NCBI GenBank assembly: GCA_965202845.1
Contig: OZ241856.1
Span: 1,674,001 to 1,738,000 of the forward strand
Source of the DNA: CBDATA01 sp965202845
GTDB lineage: Bacteria > Acidobacteriota > Vicinamibacteria > Marinacidobacterales > Marinacidobacteraceae
Length of the DNA: 64,000 nt
Direction: 5' to 3'
Below the pieces are notes generated by a model. The model was not told where the DNA came from and searched no databases. It was given only the letters and a program-made list of their open reading frames with translations. Of this stretch, positions 42,714 to 51,878 are shown one piece after another. Made by a program: the position numbers and the translations under genes. Numbering within the stretch: the first letter of the stretch is position 1; every line of letters begins with the position of its first letter.

Positions 42714-45700
42714 TCATGGACAGGGGGACGCCAGGGCGTGCGCCAGGAGGCGGGGCGCCCACGAGTCGTCCTCCAGGAAGTACACGCCGTCGTCCTCCCA
42801 TTCGCCCTGGCTGCGCAGTGCGCCGCTGAATCCGATGGCTTCGGGGGGCGTGACCGAGATCACGTAGGCGTGCAGGCGTATCCTGGGATCGTCGCGTCGG
42901 AGCCGCGCCTCGATGTCCTTGATTTCGGCGTGGAGCCGGACCTTCCGGCGCTCGCTGCGACCGAATCGGCTCAGACCCTTGGGGTCCAGAAACAGGATGT
43001 GCTGATCCGCCTCCCCCGAAAGCCAGACGATGAAATCCGGGTAGTAGGAGTGATCGTCGAAGAAGGACACGCCCCGGCCCCGACTCAAATTGCGGATCAG
43101 GCAAAGCTCGCGTCCCCGCAGGCAGGGATCCTTGTTCTCCGCCAGTCGGGTCAGGTCCTCCACCACCTTCCGCTCGCCGTCGTTCAGGGGCACCGGTCGG
43201 ACGGTGACGACCTTCCTGGCTTCCTCCTTGTAGAGCAACGGATTGTAGACGAGGGCGTCGCGCATCAGAACGCCGACCCCCGCCTGGAAGAAGGGGCCGT
43301 CCCGAAGATGATCCTTCATCCCGCGGATGGCGTTGATCAGATTTTCATCGCGGGCGTCCACCTGGAATCGGTAGGAGCGTATGGCGTTGAAGTCGGATTC
43401 GTCGAGCTTCCGCAACTCCACTTGATCGCACTCCCAGGCGCTGCGCCGCTTGCGCTGGAACTGGCCGGCGTAGTCGGCGATCAGCTCGAACACGACCTCC
43501 TCCAGCCGCAAGACTTCGGCGAAACTCTTCGGCTCCAGCCGTCCGGGCGGGACATGGAGGTCGTACCAGTCGTCCCGGTCCAGCAATGCATCGACCGCCT
43601 CCCGATCGATGGCCAGATTGTGCCAGCCCTCCCGCCGCTTGCGCTCCAGCAGCCTTTCGTAGAGCCGGGCGCGGTCGAGAAAGGCGGTATGGCGGCGCTT
43701 CAGCCGGCGGGGCGCGCTCCCTTCGCCCCGCTTTCCGTCCTGCGCGCCCAGGGTCTGCAGCCGGGAATGGAGATCCCGCTCCGCCCGCGGGCTGTCCGGG
43801 CGGCCCGGTTCCGGCAGGACCGGCCGTTCGGCGGAGCGTTCGTACTCCAACCCTTCGTCAAGCCGGAGAATCTTCAGTTCCTTCCTTGCGAAATTCCACG
43901 TAACCGGAAGCGGGATTTCCCGCGTTTCCGCCGGGATTCCGTCCCTGTCGAGCAGGTCCCGGAAGGTCTGCATGTAGTCGGCCTTGAGACCGAAGATGCG
44001 CAAGGTTTCGAGTTCGGTCAGCCCGTCGCCGGCCCCGGGGGCGCCCGGAGCGTGCTGGTGACGCTTGAGGCTCATGTTCCAGCCCTTGAGCCGGACACCG
44101 CGACCGAACATCTGGATGATCTCCGGCCCCTCGCCGACGCCGACGTGCATCAAGCCCATCGTGCTCACCCGCCACGAGTTCCAGCCGGCGATGAACCGCC
44201 GCGCGCCGATGACGACGTTCACCGGCGAATCCGCCCGGTCCACCTCGGGAAACAGCCGCCGGGCGAATCCGGGCTCCCGTTCGACAACCAGGTCGGGATT
44301 GCCCCGCTCCTGCAGCAGGCGGTGGAGACCCGCCGGATCGCCGATGTTGACCACGCCGAAGGGTTCGTGATCGGCGGTGCGCAGGTGCATCTCGCCCCCG
44401 CCCTGGGTGAGATACCGCACATGGAGGCGCCCCGCCCCGTGGAAGAGCGTGGCGCAGATCTCGTCGTACAGCGCGTCCGCGCCCATGTCCTCGATGTCGG
44501 CGAACCTTCCGGCGAAGTAGTCGCTTCCGTCCGCTTCGGTCAATCCCGACTCCCCGGCCAACAGGCGGGACATCATGCGCCGGACCTCGGTTCCCCGAGC
44601 GAGCGTCCAGCCGAGGAATTCAAGAATCGTCACCACATCCGAACGGGTCCGGTTGGCGTCCTTCGAGCTGCCGACGACTGTCTTGCCGAGGAACACCCAA
44701 AGCGGCCGGGCCACATGGAAATCGACCCATTCGGCGCGCCCCTCCCGCCAGATGCGGCGCTGCCGGTAAAAACTCAGAAGCGCTCCCAGCAGGTACATGC
44801 GGCTGTTTTCGTCCTGGGCGCCGCCCGGCAGGTTGGCGATGTCGTAGTCCTTGCCGTAGCCGTCCGCATGAAAGGCGCGGTACGGATAGTCGAAGAGCAG
44901 ACTTTTCCCGTAGGCGTTTCGCAGCTTTTCGTCCCTGCCGACGATCTGGTTGAAGGTCGCGGAGTACTCGAAAGTGAAGCCGCCAGCCGCCAGCTCCTTC
45001 CGCCGCTTGCGCCACGCCTTGCCGGACGAACCGAGATGCCCCTCGTCCACCAGCACCAAGTTGTTGTCGCCGAAGTCGCTCACCGCGACCCGCTTGACGC
45101 CCTTCTTCTCGGCGAGCTTGTTCACGTCGATGATCTCGACCGGCCGGTGCAGCGACGCGCCCGCCTCCGGGGAAAAGATGCGCGCCGCCAGATTGCTGGC
45201 CCGAAGTTCCCTCTCGTGCTGCCTCGACAGGTGCTCGTTCGGCGTGACCAGGATGATGTTCCGGGGACGCCGGCCCGCCTCCCCGGCGATGCGCCGGTAC
45301 TGGAGGATGTTGGCGTGCATGATGAGCGTCTTGCCGGAGCCGGTGGCGCTCTGGAGGGCGACGGCGCCCAACTCGTCTTCCGTGTAATCCGGCATCGGAT
45401 CGGGCAGAACCATCCCGTCCTTCGATCTGTTCAAATCCTTCCGAAGCCGTCCCGGGGATTCGAAATAACGACGCAGGTAGTGTTCGGTGAACAGCAGGGC
45501 GAGCCACTGGTGCGGCTTCCAGACCCGCCCGTGCTCCGGAGTCATGCGCAGACTTCGGCCGGTTTCGGAGATCGCCCGGTCATAGGACGCCAGGCGCTCC
45601 GGCGGAATCTCGCCGGCCGGCTGGGGATACAGCGCGCGGATGAAGAAGCTCTCCCCGTGCTCGTTCCATCCGGCTTCGATGTCCCGCACCGCCTCCAGCA

Positions 45701-45776
45701 TCGAGCGCATGTTCGGATACCCGAATTCCCGGCAGAGGAAGCGGTTCAGCGCCAGCCGGTTTTCAAGCGCGGTCAT
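42714..45776 (-). CDS. res: Type III restriction enzyme Res subunit (helicase-nuclease)
   Basis: The 1,020-residue protein has a superfamily 2 motor: Walker A ATGSGKT (144-150), motif II VDEGH (243-247), motif III SAT (272-274) and motif VI QMFGRGVR. A C-terminal PD-(D/E)xK nuclease has P913-D914 and D931-P-K933. This is the type III Res arrangement of motor followed by nuclease, and the length is usual. Res translocates or diffuses on DNA and cuts when bound to Mod at unmethylated sites. The ATG overlaps the mod stop (ATGA). The Hsp70-like gene starts 53 bases downstream. Confidence 0.9.
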   Translation of the reverse strand: MTALENRLALNRFLCREFGYPNMRSMLEAVRDIEAGWNEHGESFFIRALYPQPAGEIPPERLASYDRAISETGRSLRMTPEHGRVWKPHQWLALLFTEHYLRRYFESPGRLRKDLNRSKDGMVLPDPMPDYTEDELGAVALQSATGSGKTLIMHANILQYRRIAGEAGRRPRNIILVTPNEHLSRQHERELRASNLAARIFSPEAGASLHRPVEIIDVNKLAEKKGVKRVAVSDFGDNNLVLVDEGHLGSSGKAWRKRRKELAAGGFTFEYSATFNQIVGRDEKLRNAYGKSLLFDYPYRAFHADGYGKDYDIANLPGGAQDENSRMYLLGALLSFYRQRRIWREGRAEWVDFHVARPLWVFLGKTVVGSSKDANRTRSDVVTILEFLGWTLARGTEVRRMMSRLLAGESGLTEADGSDYFAGRFADIEDMGADALYDEICATLFHGAGRLHVRYLTQGGGEMHLRTADHEPFGVVNIGDPAGLHRLLQERGNPDLVVEREPGFARRLFPEVDRADSPVNVVIGARRFIAGWNSWRVSTMGLMHVGVGEGPEIIQMFGRGVRLKGWNMSLKRHQHAPGAPGAGDGLTELETLRIFGLKADYMQTFRDLLDRDGIPAETREIPLPVTWNFARKELKILRLDEGLEYERSAERPVLPEPGRPDSPRAERDLHSRLQTLGAQDGKRGEGSAPRRLKRRHTAFLDRARLYERLLERKRREGWHNLAIDREAVDALLDRDDWYDLHVPPGRLEPKSFAEVLRLEEVVFELIADYAGQFQRKRRSAWECDQVELRKLDESDFNAIRSYRFQVDARDENLINAIRGMKDHLRDGPFFQAGVGVLMRDALVYNPLLYKEEARKVVTVRPVPLNDGERKVVEDLTRLAENKDPCLRGRELCLIRNLSRGRGVSFFDDHSYYPDFIVWLSGEADQHILFLDPKGLSRFGRSERRKVRLHAEIKDIEARLRRDDPRIRLHAYVISVTPPEAIGFSGALRSQGEWEDDGVYFLEDDSWAPRLLAHALASPCP

Positions 45777-48700
45777 GGTTCCCCGGTATCGAACATCAGC
45801 TCCCGGAAGAGCGGCTCGATGCTGAAGGCCGTCCAGGTCTCGCTCTTCTCCCGGATCGCGTTCAGCGTGTGGTCGCCGTTGACGTAGATCCGCTCCAGCG
45901 CGTCCGGCAGGCTCGCGCGGTTGCGGCGGAACCAGGCGTTCAGCGCCTCGCGGTCGACTTCCTCCGGGTTCCGCCAGAGAACCAGGCAGTTGCGCCCCTC
46001 CGGGTCCTCTCCGGCGATGGCCAGCGCCCCTTCCAGACGGCGGCGGCTCGCCACCCGCAGACCGAGCAGCAGGTTGAAGGTCTCCGGCAGATCGACCGGC
46101 GTCTCCTCCCGCGCGCCGTCCCGGACGACCGAAAGCGTACAGGCGAACGGGTCGCCGAAATCCCGCCCCAGCAGGCAGGGGCTTCCCGCCGTCTCCACAT
46201 CGAGCGCGTAGCGCAGCCGATAGTCCTCCACCAACGCCGGGTCGCTTTCGGCCAGAAGCCCGGCGTCCGGCGGCGTCAGCTCCAGGCCGTCCAGGGTGTC
46301 CTCCCAGGACTCGATACGGAGCGTCTTGATGATCTGGCTGATTCCCCTGTCACGAACGAGCGGCTTCCCCGCCTTCCAGTCGGGGGAGTAGACCACCTTC
46401 TTGAGGCGCGGCAGCAACACGGTCTCGAAATGCCGTCCCATTTCGACCAGGATGTACTTCCGCTGGCCGCCGTCCTCCCGATTCAGATTCAGAACCGCAT
46501 GGCCAGTAGTGCCCGAACCGGCGAAGAAGTCCAGGATGCTGGCGTCCGTGTCAAGATCGGCGGCAAATATGGCATCTCCAACTGTGTGAACCGATTTGGG
46601 ATAGGCAAAAGGATTCGTTTGCCCCATGATGTCCCCAAGCAAATTCGCCCCAAAGGTTCCCGCATTGTACCTCGGATCCACCCAATTGCTGAAAAGAGCG
46701 GATTTTCGTTCTCCGACATGGATTTTCTGATAGATGGCGCCTCCGCGGGAACAGATCAATTTTCGGTTCTTGACGAGCGCCAGGCAGGATGCATAGGATC
46801 GCCTCCACACCCGTTCCTCGCCATCTTTTCCCAACGGATAGATACGGCGCAGGCCTTCTTCCGTGGGTTGCAGGGGATATGCGTCGGAGGGCGGCTGTTC
46901 GATTCCAACGACCTCTCCGGACTCGGGGTGCACCAGGACAGCGTAGAAACTGTTCTTTCGATGCTGACGGAAATTACTTTCCGCAGTTCCGCTTCTCTTG
47001 AACGCCCTCAACTCGACATCGCCATTCCTTTGCCTCCCGATCAGGGTCTTTTCGGAAAGCGGGGGAACACATGCGATCATGTACTCGTGGGTGCTCGCCA
47101 GGGTCGTCCCCTTTCCTCCCTGGGGATGATGATTGACGACTATCGTCTCCCGCCGCAGCCACGGGGATTGGGAATCCAGCAATTTGGCCAAGTTCGCCAT
47201 CTCGAAATCGTCGATGGCGATGAAGAAAACGGAATCATCCGAAAGGATGGTTCGAGTCAGGTCCAGGTTGTTCGAAATGAGAGACAACCAGGAGGAGTTC
47301 AAGTAGCCGTTCTTGTAAAGGATTTCGGAGTCTCCGGTGTTGTACGGAGGATCGATGTAGGCGCACTGAATCGCGCCGCCGTACCGCGCCTGGAGCAGGC
47401 GGAGCGCCTGGAAATTTTCGCCGTGCACCAGCGTGCCGTCGGTCTGGTCGTCCAGCGGGCCGGCGTCGGAGAGCGCCGCCAGCAGACGGTCGGTGAAATC
47501 CGCCGGGAAATGGCGGGTGTCCAGCATCAGATGCGGATGGGCTTCGAGGAGCCGCAGACGGCTTGAGGCGCCCTCGGAAGCGTCAAAGAGCGAAGCCCCG
47601 TTCCCGTTTGCGACCTCGTCGATGGCGTACAACTCCACCCATTCCGCCCACTGCGCCTCGTTCGCCGCAATTTCCGGGAAGAGCGCCTTCGGCGCGCGGT
47701 CCAGCGTCACGCACCACCGGGTCGCAAGCACGAACTTCTTCTTGAGCCAGAGGCGCTTCTGGAAATCCTCCAGTTGCGCCAGGAACGCGATGATCTTCTC
47801 GCCGAGGAAGCGGGTGGTTCGCACGCGGGCGAGCGCCCGCCGGAGCTGCTCCGGGTCGCCCCGATCCAGGTCCTCCAGATCCAGAACGTCGGTTTTCAGA
47901 TAGAGGTCCAAGTCCCGACGCAGAAAGCCGCCCAGGTCCTTGTGGATGAAGTAGTCGAAGCGGTTCTTCGCCGTGTACCGACCAACATGTTGCTCCAGGA
48001 AGGTGCGCTCCGGGTTCGCATCGGTGGGGGCCGGCCTTTCGAGCGCCGCGAGCCGATCCGGCGCCAGGTCCCCAACCGCGGCGAGGACACGCTGCGCCGT
48101 CGTCGCATCGATACGCCCCTGCTGCCGGGAGCCATGGCCCGGCCATATCCCCTTCTCGCGTTCCGTCAGCGGCCGATGCTCGAAGCGGACGACGAGTTCG
48201 CCCTCATCGAGCGCGACCGCATCCTCGGCGAGCACGAAGCGGCGCTGCCGCCCGTTCGCCTCCTTCACGTTGTCCTTCTCGTTGTCGGCCCTCGCAATCT
48301 CGAAGCGCGCGCGAAAGGCCCCATCGCCGGCGAGAAAGGCGTAGGAGGCGTAGTTTTCGGTCGTCTTGACGTAGTACTGGTCCGCGTTCGCCCAGTGCAG
48401 CTTCACTTCCTCGCCGTCGTACGGAATCAGGTAGGTGGGTTCGGCGCCGGTGGAATAGCGACGGAGCGACATGAAATCGCCCTCGTTGTAATACCGTTCG
48501 AAGAAGTTGGCGAGGTGGGCGTAGACGTCGGCTTCCGCGCGGGCGTCGGCCTTCGCCTGCTCCAGGCGCTGTCCAATCTTGACGATGGCGGGCGCCTCGT
48601 CGGGGTTCACCCCCAACTTCCACGCCGACGCGGTCGCTTCCGCGAGCTCCTTCTCGATGGCGGCCCTTTGCTCGTCGGTGACCAGGGCGAGCTTCGTCTT

Positions 48701-48868
48701 CACCTGCGGCAGCAGGTCCTGGTCGAGGAATCGCTCGATCTCGTCCGCCTTCAGGCGCATGATGCGGTAGAGACCGAAATCCAGATCGCCGCGGTCGAGC
48801 TGGAACATCTCCCGCAACAGCGACTTGAGTCGCTCGAAATTGCTGCTGGAATCACCCGACGAAGGCAT
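45773..48868 (-). CDS. mod: Type III-like Mod adenine methyltransferase, copy 1 (res-proximal)
   Basis: The 1,031-residue beta-class adenine methyltransferase has catalytic motif IV DPPYNTG (506-512) before SAM motif I FFAGSGTTG (781-789). A target-recognition region of about 270 residues lies between them. The N-terminal 500 residues, including a coiled-coil-like segment at about 48-108 absent from copy 2, may contact Res. The C-terminus matches copy 2 almost perfectly. I chose the start at 48868 to match copy 2's MPSxGDSSS; an earlier in-frame ATG would add 18 residues. A TATAGT box at 48912-48917 could be its own promoter. Confidence 0.88.
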   Translation of the reverse strand: MPSSGDSSSNFERLKSLLREMFQLDRGDLDFGLYRIMRLKADEIERFLDQDLLPQVKTKLALVTDEQRAAIEKELAEATASAWKLGVNPDEAPAIVKIGQRLEQAKADARAEADVYAHLANFFERYYNEGDFMSLRRYSTGAEPTYLIPYDGEEVKLHWANADQYYVKTTENYASYAFLAGDGAFRARFEIARADNEKDNVKEANGRQRRFVLAEDAVALDEGELVVRFEHRPLTEREKGIWPGHGSRQQGRIDATTAQRVLAAVGDLAPDRLAALERPAPTDANPERTFLEQHVGRYTAKNRFDYFIHKDLGGFLRRDLDLYLKTDVLDLEDLDRGDPEQLRRALARVRTTRFLGEKIIAFLAQLEDFQKRLWLKKKFVLATRWCVTLDRAPKALFPEIAANEAQWAEWVELYAIDEVANGNGASLFDASEGASSRLRLLEAHPHLMLDTRHFPADFTDRLLAALSDAGPLDDQTDGTLVHGENFQALRLLQARYGGAIQCAYIDPPYNTGDSEILYKNGYLNSSWLSLISNNLDLTRTILSDDSVFFIAIDDFEMANLAKLLDSQSPWLRRETIVVNHHPQGGKGTTLASTHEYMIACVPPLSEKTLIGRQRNGDVELRAFKRSGTAESNFRQHRKNSFYAVLVHPESGEVVGIEQPPSDAYPLQPTEEGLRRIYPLGKDGEERVWRRSYASCLALVKNRKLICSRGGAIYQKIHVGERKSALFSNWVDPRYNAGTFGANLLGDIMGQTNPFAYPKSVHTVGDAIFAADLDTDASILDFFAGSGTTGHAVLNLNREDGGQRKYILVEMGRHFETVLLPRLKKVVYSPDWKAGKPLVRDRGISQIIKTLRIESWEDTLDGLELTPPDAGLLAESDPALVEDYRLRYALDVETAGSPCLLGRDFGDPFACTLSVVRDGAREETPVDLPETFNLLLGLRVASRRRLEGALAIAGEDPEGRNCLVLWRNPEEVDREALNAWFRRNRASLPDALERIYVNGDHTLNAIREKSETWTAFSIEPLFRELMFDTGEP
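45787..46535 (-). repeat. Long direct repeat, mod copy 1 C-terminal part
   Basis: Matches 48975-49723 at a constant 3,188-base offset. Sampled 60-base lines show 59/60 and 60/60 identity by hand. Identity ends abruptly just after the FAGSGTTG codons. Confidence 0.9.
47340..48868 (-). repeat. Long direct repeat, mod copy 1 N-terminal part
   Basis: Matches 50567-51861, apart from small indels and a segment of about 170 bases missing from copy 2. Identity ends near the DPPYNTG codons. Confidence 0.88.
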
Positions 48869-48911
48869 GTGGCACCCCCCTGCTCCGTTTTCCCGGAGAA
48901 AGCACCCGGGG

Positions 48912-48917
48912 ACTATA
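48912..48917 (-). promoter_or_regulatory. Possible -10 box before mod copy 1
   Basis: TATAGT on the minus strand, preceded by TG (extended -10 like), lies 44 bases before the mod copy 1 ATG in the 92-base gap between the two mod genes. No good -35 is visible. It may allow expression of copy 1 and res without copy 2. Confidence 0.3.
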
Positions 48918-48960
48918 CACATCCCGGAGCGACCCCGCCCGCGGCGGCGCGCAGCCCGGT

Positions 48961-51861
48961 TCAGTTGTCATCTGTATCAAACATCAACTCCCGGAAGAGC
49001 GGCTCGATGCTGAACGCCGTCCAGGTCTCGCTCTTCTCCCGGATCGCGTTCAGCGTGTGGTCGCCGTTGACGTAGACCCGCTCCAGCGCGTCGGGCAGGC
49101 TCGCGCGGTTGCGGCGAAACCAGGCGTTCAGCGTCTCGCGGTCGACTTCCTCCGGGTTCCGCCAGAGAATCAGGCAGTTCCGCCCCTCCGGATCCTCTCC
49201 GGCAACGGCCAGAACCCCGTCCAGCCGGCGGCGGCTCGCAACCCGCAGACCGAGCAGCAGGTTGAAGGTCTCCGGCAGATCGACCGGCGTCTCCTCCCGC
49301 GCGCCGTCCCGGACGACCGAAAGCGTACAGGCGAACGGGTCGCCGAAATCCCGCCCCAGCAGGCAGGGGCTTCCCGCCGTCTCCACATCGAGCGCGTAGC
49401 GCAGCTGATAGTCCTCCACCAGCGCCGGATCGCTTTCGGCCAGAAGCCCGGCGTCCGGCGGCGTCAGCTCCAGGCCGTCCAGGGTGTCCTCCCAGGACTC
49501 GATACGGAGCGTCTTGATGATCTGGCTGATTCCCCTGTCACGAACGAGCGGCTTCCCCGCCTTCCAGTCGGGGGAGTAGACCACCTTCTTGAGGCGCGGC
49601 AGCAGCACCGTTTCGAAGTGCCGCCCCATTTCGACCAGGATGTACTTCCGCTGGCCGCCGTCCTCCCGATTCAGATGCAGAACCGCATGGCCAGTGGTGC
49701 CCGAACCGGCGAAGAAATCCAGCAGGACGCCATCGTTTCCGTAGTTGCATACATACTCGGCCACCGGCAGCGGTTTCATGGTTTCGAATTCCAGCCCCAG
49801 CGCCTTCGCTTCCGGATCGGAGCTTCCGCCGTAGTCGAAGACGGAGGAGATGCTTTCCATCATGTGATCCTCGAGGAAGTACTTTCTTCTGGGCTGCGTC
49901 GTTTCATCGGGTCCGAATGCAATCAAATTCCTTTCCAGCAGGCTTCGCATCGTGTCCGGCTTGTTGCGCCATCCCTTTTCGGGAACCGGACATGGCTTTC
50001 CGGTGACCGGATGCTCCAGGGGCAGGAAGTTCCCCTTCGCCAACCCCCTTCCGCCCGGCGACGCCATCGATACGGCCTGGTAGACCCGGCCGTCGTCATC
50101 AATCCGGTTGTACGCCAGTTCCCCGCTGGAGACGTCCTGCTTCCGGATCCAGGCGGAGAAACGCGCCCGGGCTTCGTCCAGGTCGCTGCTGTATCGCACG
50201 AACCGGGACGCCGCCGCCAGGATCGCATGGGCGTTCTTCTTCGGCCTCCCGAATGGCTTTTCCCCCGATGTCAGGGCGTCGGCATCCCGTATCGCCCACA
50301 GGATGCTCTCGTGCTGCACCGCCAGGCCGCGCGCGTTGCCCTTGGGATTGCGCTTGTTCCAGATCACCGCGCCCAGGTGATTCGCGCTGCCGAAAACGCT
50401 CCCGAGAATCCACTGCATGGCCTCGCATTCGTGTTCATCGATATGGGTCGCGAATTGGCCGTTCGACGCCAGGAACAAGCGCGCCAGGCGAATGCGGTCC
50501 GTCATGGCGGACATCCAGCTCGAGGATCGGTATCCGTCCTTGTAGAGGAAGCCGTCGGAGCCGGTGTTGTACGGGGGATCGATGTAGACGAGCCGGACCT
50601 GGTCGGCGTACCGCGCCTGGAGCAGGCGGAGTGCCTGGAAATTTTCGCCGTGGACCAGCGTTCCGTCGATCTGTTCGTCCAGCGGGCCGGCGTCGGAGAG
50701 CGCCGCCAGCAGTCGGTCGGTGAAATCGCCGGGGAAATGCCGGGTGTCCAGCATCAGATGCGGATGGGCTTCGAGAAGCCGCAGGCGACCTGATGCAGCC
50801 GCGTCGACGCCGAACAACTCCGCCCATTCCGCCCACTGCGCCTCGTTCGCCGCGATCTCCGGGAAGAGCGCCTTCAGCGCCCGGTCCAGCGTCACGCACC
50901 ACCGGGTCGCCAGCACGAACTTCTTCTTGAGCCAGAGGCGCTTCTGGAAATCCTCCAGTTGCGCCAGGAACGCGATGATCTTCCCGCCGAGGGAGCGGAT
51001 GGTTCGCATGCGGGCGAGCGCGCGGTCTCCGGATCGCTCCAGGTCCTCCAGGTCCAGTACGTCGGTTTTCAGATAGAGGTCCAGCTCCCGGCGCAGAAAG
51101 CCGCCCAGGTCCCTGTGGATGAAGTAGTCGAAGCGGTTCTTCGCCGTGTACCTGCCGATGTGTCGCGCCAGGAGGGTGCGCTCCGGGTTCGCCTCGGTGG
51201 GGGCTGGCCTTTCGAGCGCCGCCAGCAGCGAGGGCGCCAGCTCCCCTGCCGCGGCGAGGATGCGCTTCGCCGTCGCCGCGTCGATCCGCCCCTGCTGCCG
51301 GGAGCCGTTTCCCGGCCCTATCCGCTTCTCGCGCTCCGTCAGCGGCCGATGTTCGAAGCGGACGACGAGCTCGCCCTCCTCGAGCGCGACCGCATCCTCC
51401 CCGGCGAGCACGAAGCGGCGGTGCTGTTCGTTATCGTCGTCATCGGCCCTTGCGATCTCGAAGCGCACCCGAAAGGCGCCGGCGAGGAAGGCGTAGGAGG
51501 CGTAGTTCTCCGTCGTCTTGACGTAGTACTGGTCCGCGTTCGCCCAGTGCAGCTTCACTTCCTCGCCGTCATACGGAATCAGGTAGGTGGGCTCGGCGCC
51601 GGTGGAATAGCGGCGGAGCGACATGAAGTCGCCCTCGCGGTAATATCGTTCGAAGAAGCGCACGAGGTGGGCGTACACTTCGGCGTCCTCGACGTCGGAA
51701 GCCCGCAGGTCCCGGTCGAGGAATCGCTCGAGCTCATCCGCCTTCATCCGCATGATGCGGTAGATCCCGAAGTCCAGATCGCCGCGGTCGAGATGGAGCA
51801 TCTCCCGCAGCAGCGACTGGAACCGCTCGAAACCGCTGCTGGAATCACCCGGCGAAGGCAC
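48961..51861 (-). CDS. mod: Type III-like Mod adenine methyltransferase, copy 2 (operon-first)
   Basis: The 966-residue paralogue of copy 1 has DPPYNTG at 428-434 and FFAGSGTTG at 716-724. The about 280 residues between them are unrelated to copy 1, while both flanks are nearly identical. It lacks the coiled-coil-like segment present near residue 50 of copy 1. It starts with GTG at 51861, the position matching ATG in copy 1, after an AGGGGG ribosome site. It should recognise a different sequence but could share Res. First gene of the probable five-gene operon. Confidence 0.87.
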   Translation of the reverse strand: MPSPGDSSSGFERFQSLLREMLHLDRGDLDFGIYRIMRMKADELERFLDRDLRASDVEDAEVYAHLVRFFERYYREGDFMSLRRYSTGAEPTYLIPYDGEEVKLHWANADQYYVKTTENYASYAFLAGAFRVRFEIARADDDDNEQHRRFVLAGEDAVALEEGELVVRFEHRPLTEREKRIGPGNGSRQQGRIDAATAKRILAAAGELAPSLLAALERPAPTEANPERTLLARHIGRYTAKNRFDYFIHRDLGGFLRRELDLYLKTDVLDLEDLERSGDRALARMRTIRSLGGKIIAFLAQLEDFQKRLWLKKKFVLATRWCVTLDRALKALFPEIAANEAQWAEWAELFGVDAAASGRLRLLEAHPHLMLDTRHFPGDFTDRLLAALSDAGPLDEQIDGTLVHGENFQALRLLQARYADQVRLVYIDPPYNTGSDGFLYKDGYRSSSWMSAMTDRIRLARLFLASNGQFATHIDEHECEAMQWILGSVFGSANHLGAVIWNKRNPKGNARGLAVQHESILWAIRDADALTSGEKPFGRPKKNAHAILAAASRFVRYSSDLDEARARFSAWIRKQDVSSGELAYNRIDDDGRVYQAVSMASPGGRGLAKGNFLPLEHPVTGKPCPVPEKGWRNKPDTMRSLLERNLIAFGPDETTQPRRKYFLEDHMMESISSVFDYGGSSDPEAKALGLEFETMKPLPVAEYVCNYGNDGVLLDFFAGSGTTGHAVLHLNREDGGQRKYILVEMGRHFETVLLPRLKKVVYSPDWKAGKPLVRDRGISQIIKTLRIESWEDTLDGLELTPPDAGLLAESDPALVEDYQLRYALDVETAGSPCLLGRDFGDPFACTLSVVRDGAREETPVDLPETFNLLLGLRVASRRRLDGVLAVAGEDPEGRNCLILWRNPEEVDRETLNAWFRRNRASLPDALERVYVNGDHTLNAIREKSETWTAFSIEPLFRELMFDTDDN
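48975..49723 (-). repeat. Long direct repeat, mod copy 2 C-terminal part
   Basis: Partner of 45787-46535. Recombination between the two copies would delete about 3.2 kb and fuse the genes. Confidence 0.9.
50567..51861 (-). repeat. Long direct repeat, mod copy 2 N-terminal part
   Basis: Partner of 47340-48868. Together with the other pair it brackets the two heterologous recognition regions, so crossovers on either side would exchange specificity. Confidence 0.88.
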
Positions 51862-51878
51862 CGGAATCCCCCTCTCTT

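Noticed and set aside
45773..51861. Tandem repeat as a CRISPR or mobile element
   Set aside because: The long repeats are paralogous coding sequence; no short regular spacers, inverted ends or transposase.
38680..51861. Classification as DISARM or BREX
   Set aside because: No drmA/drmB, pglZ, brxL or related genes are present; only restriction, Hsp70 and helicase parts are visible.
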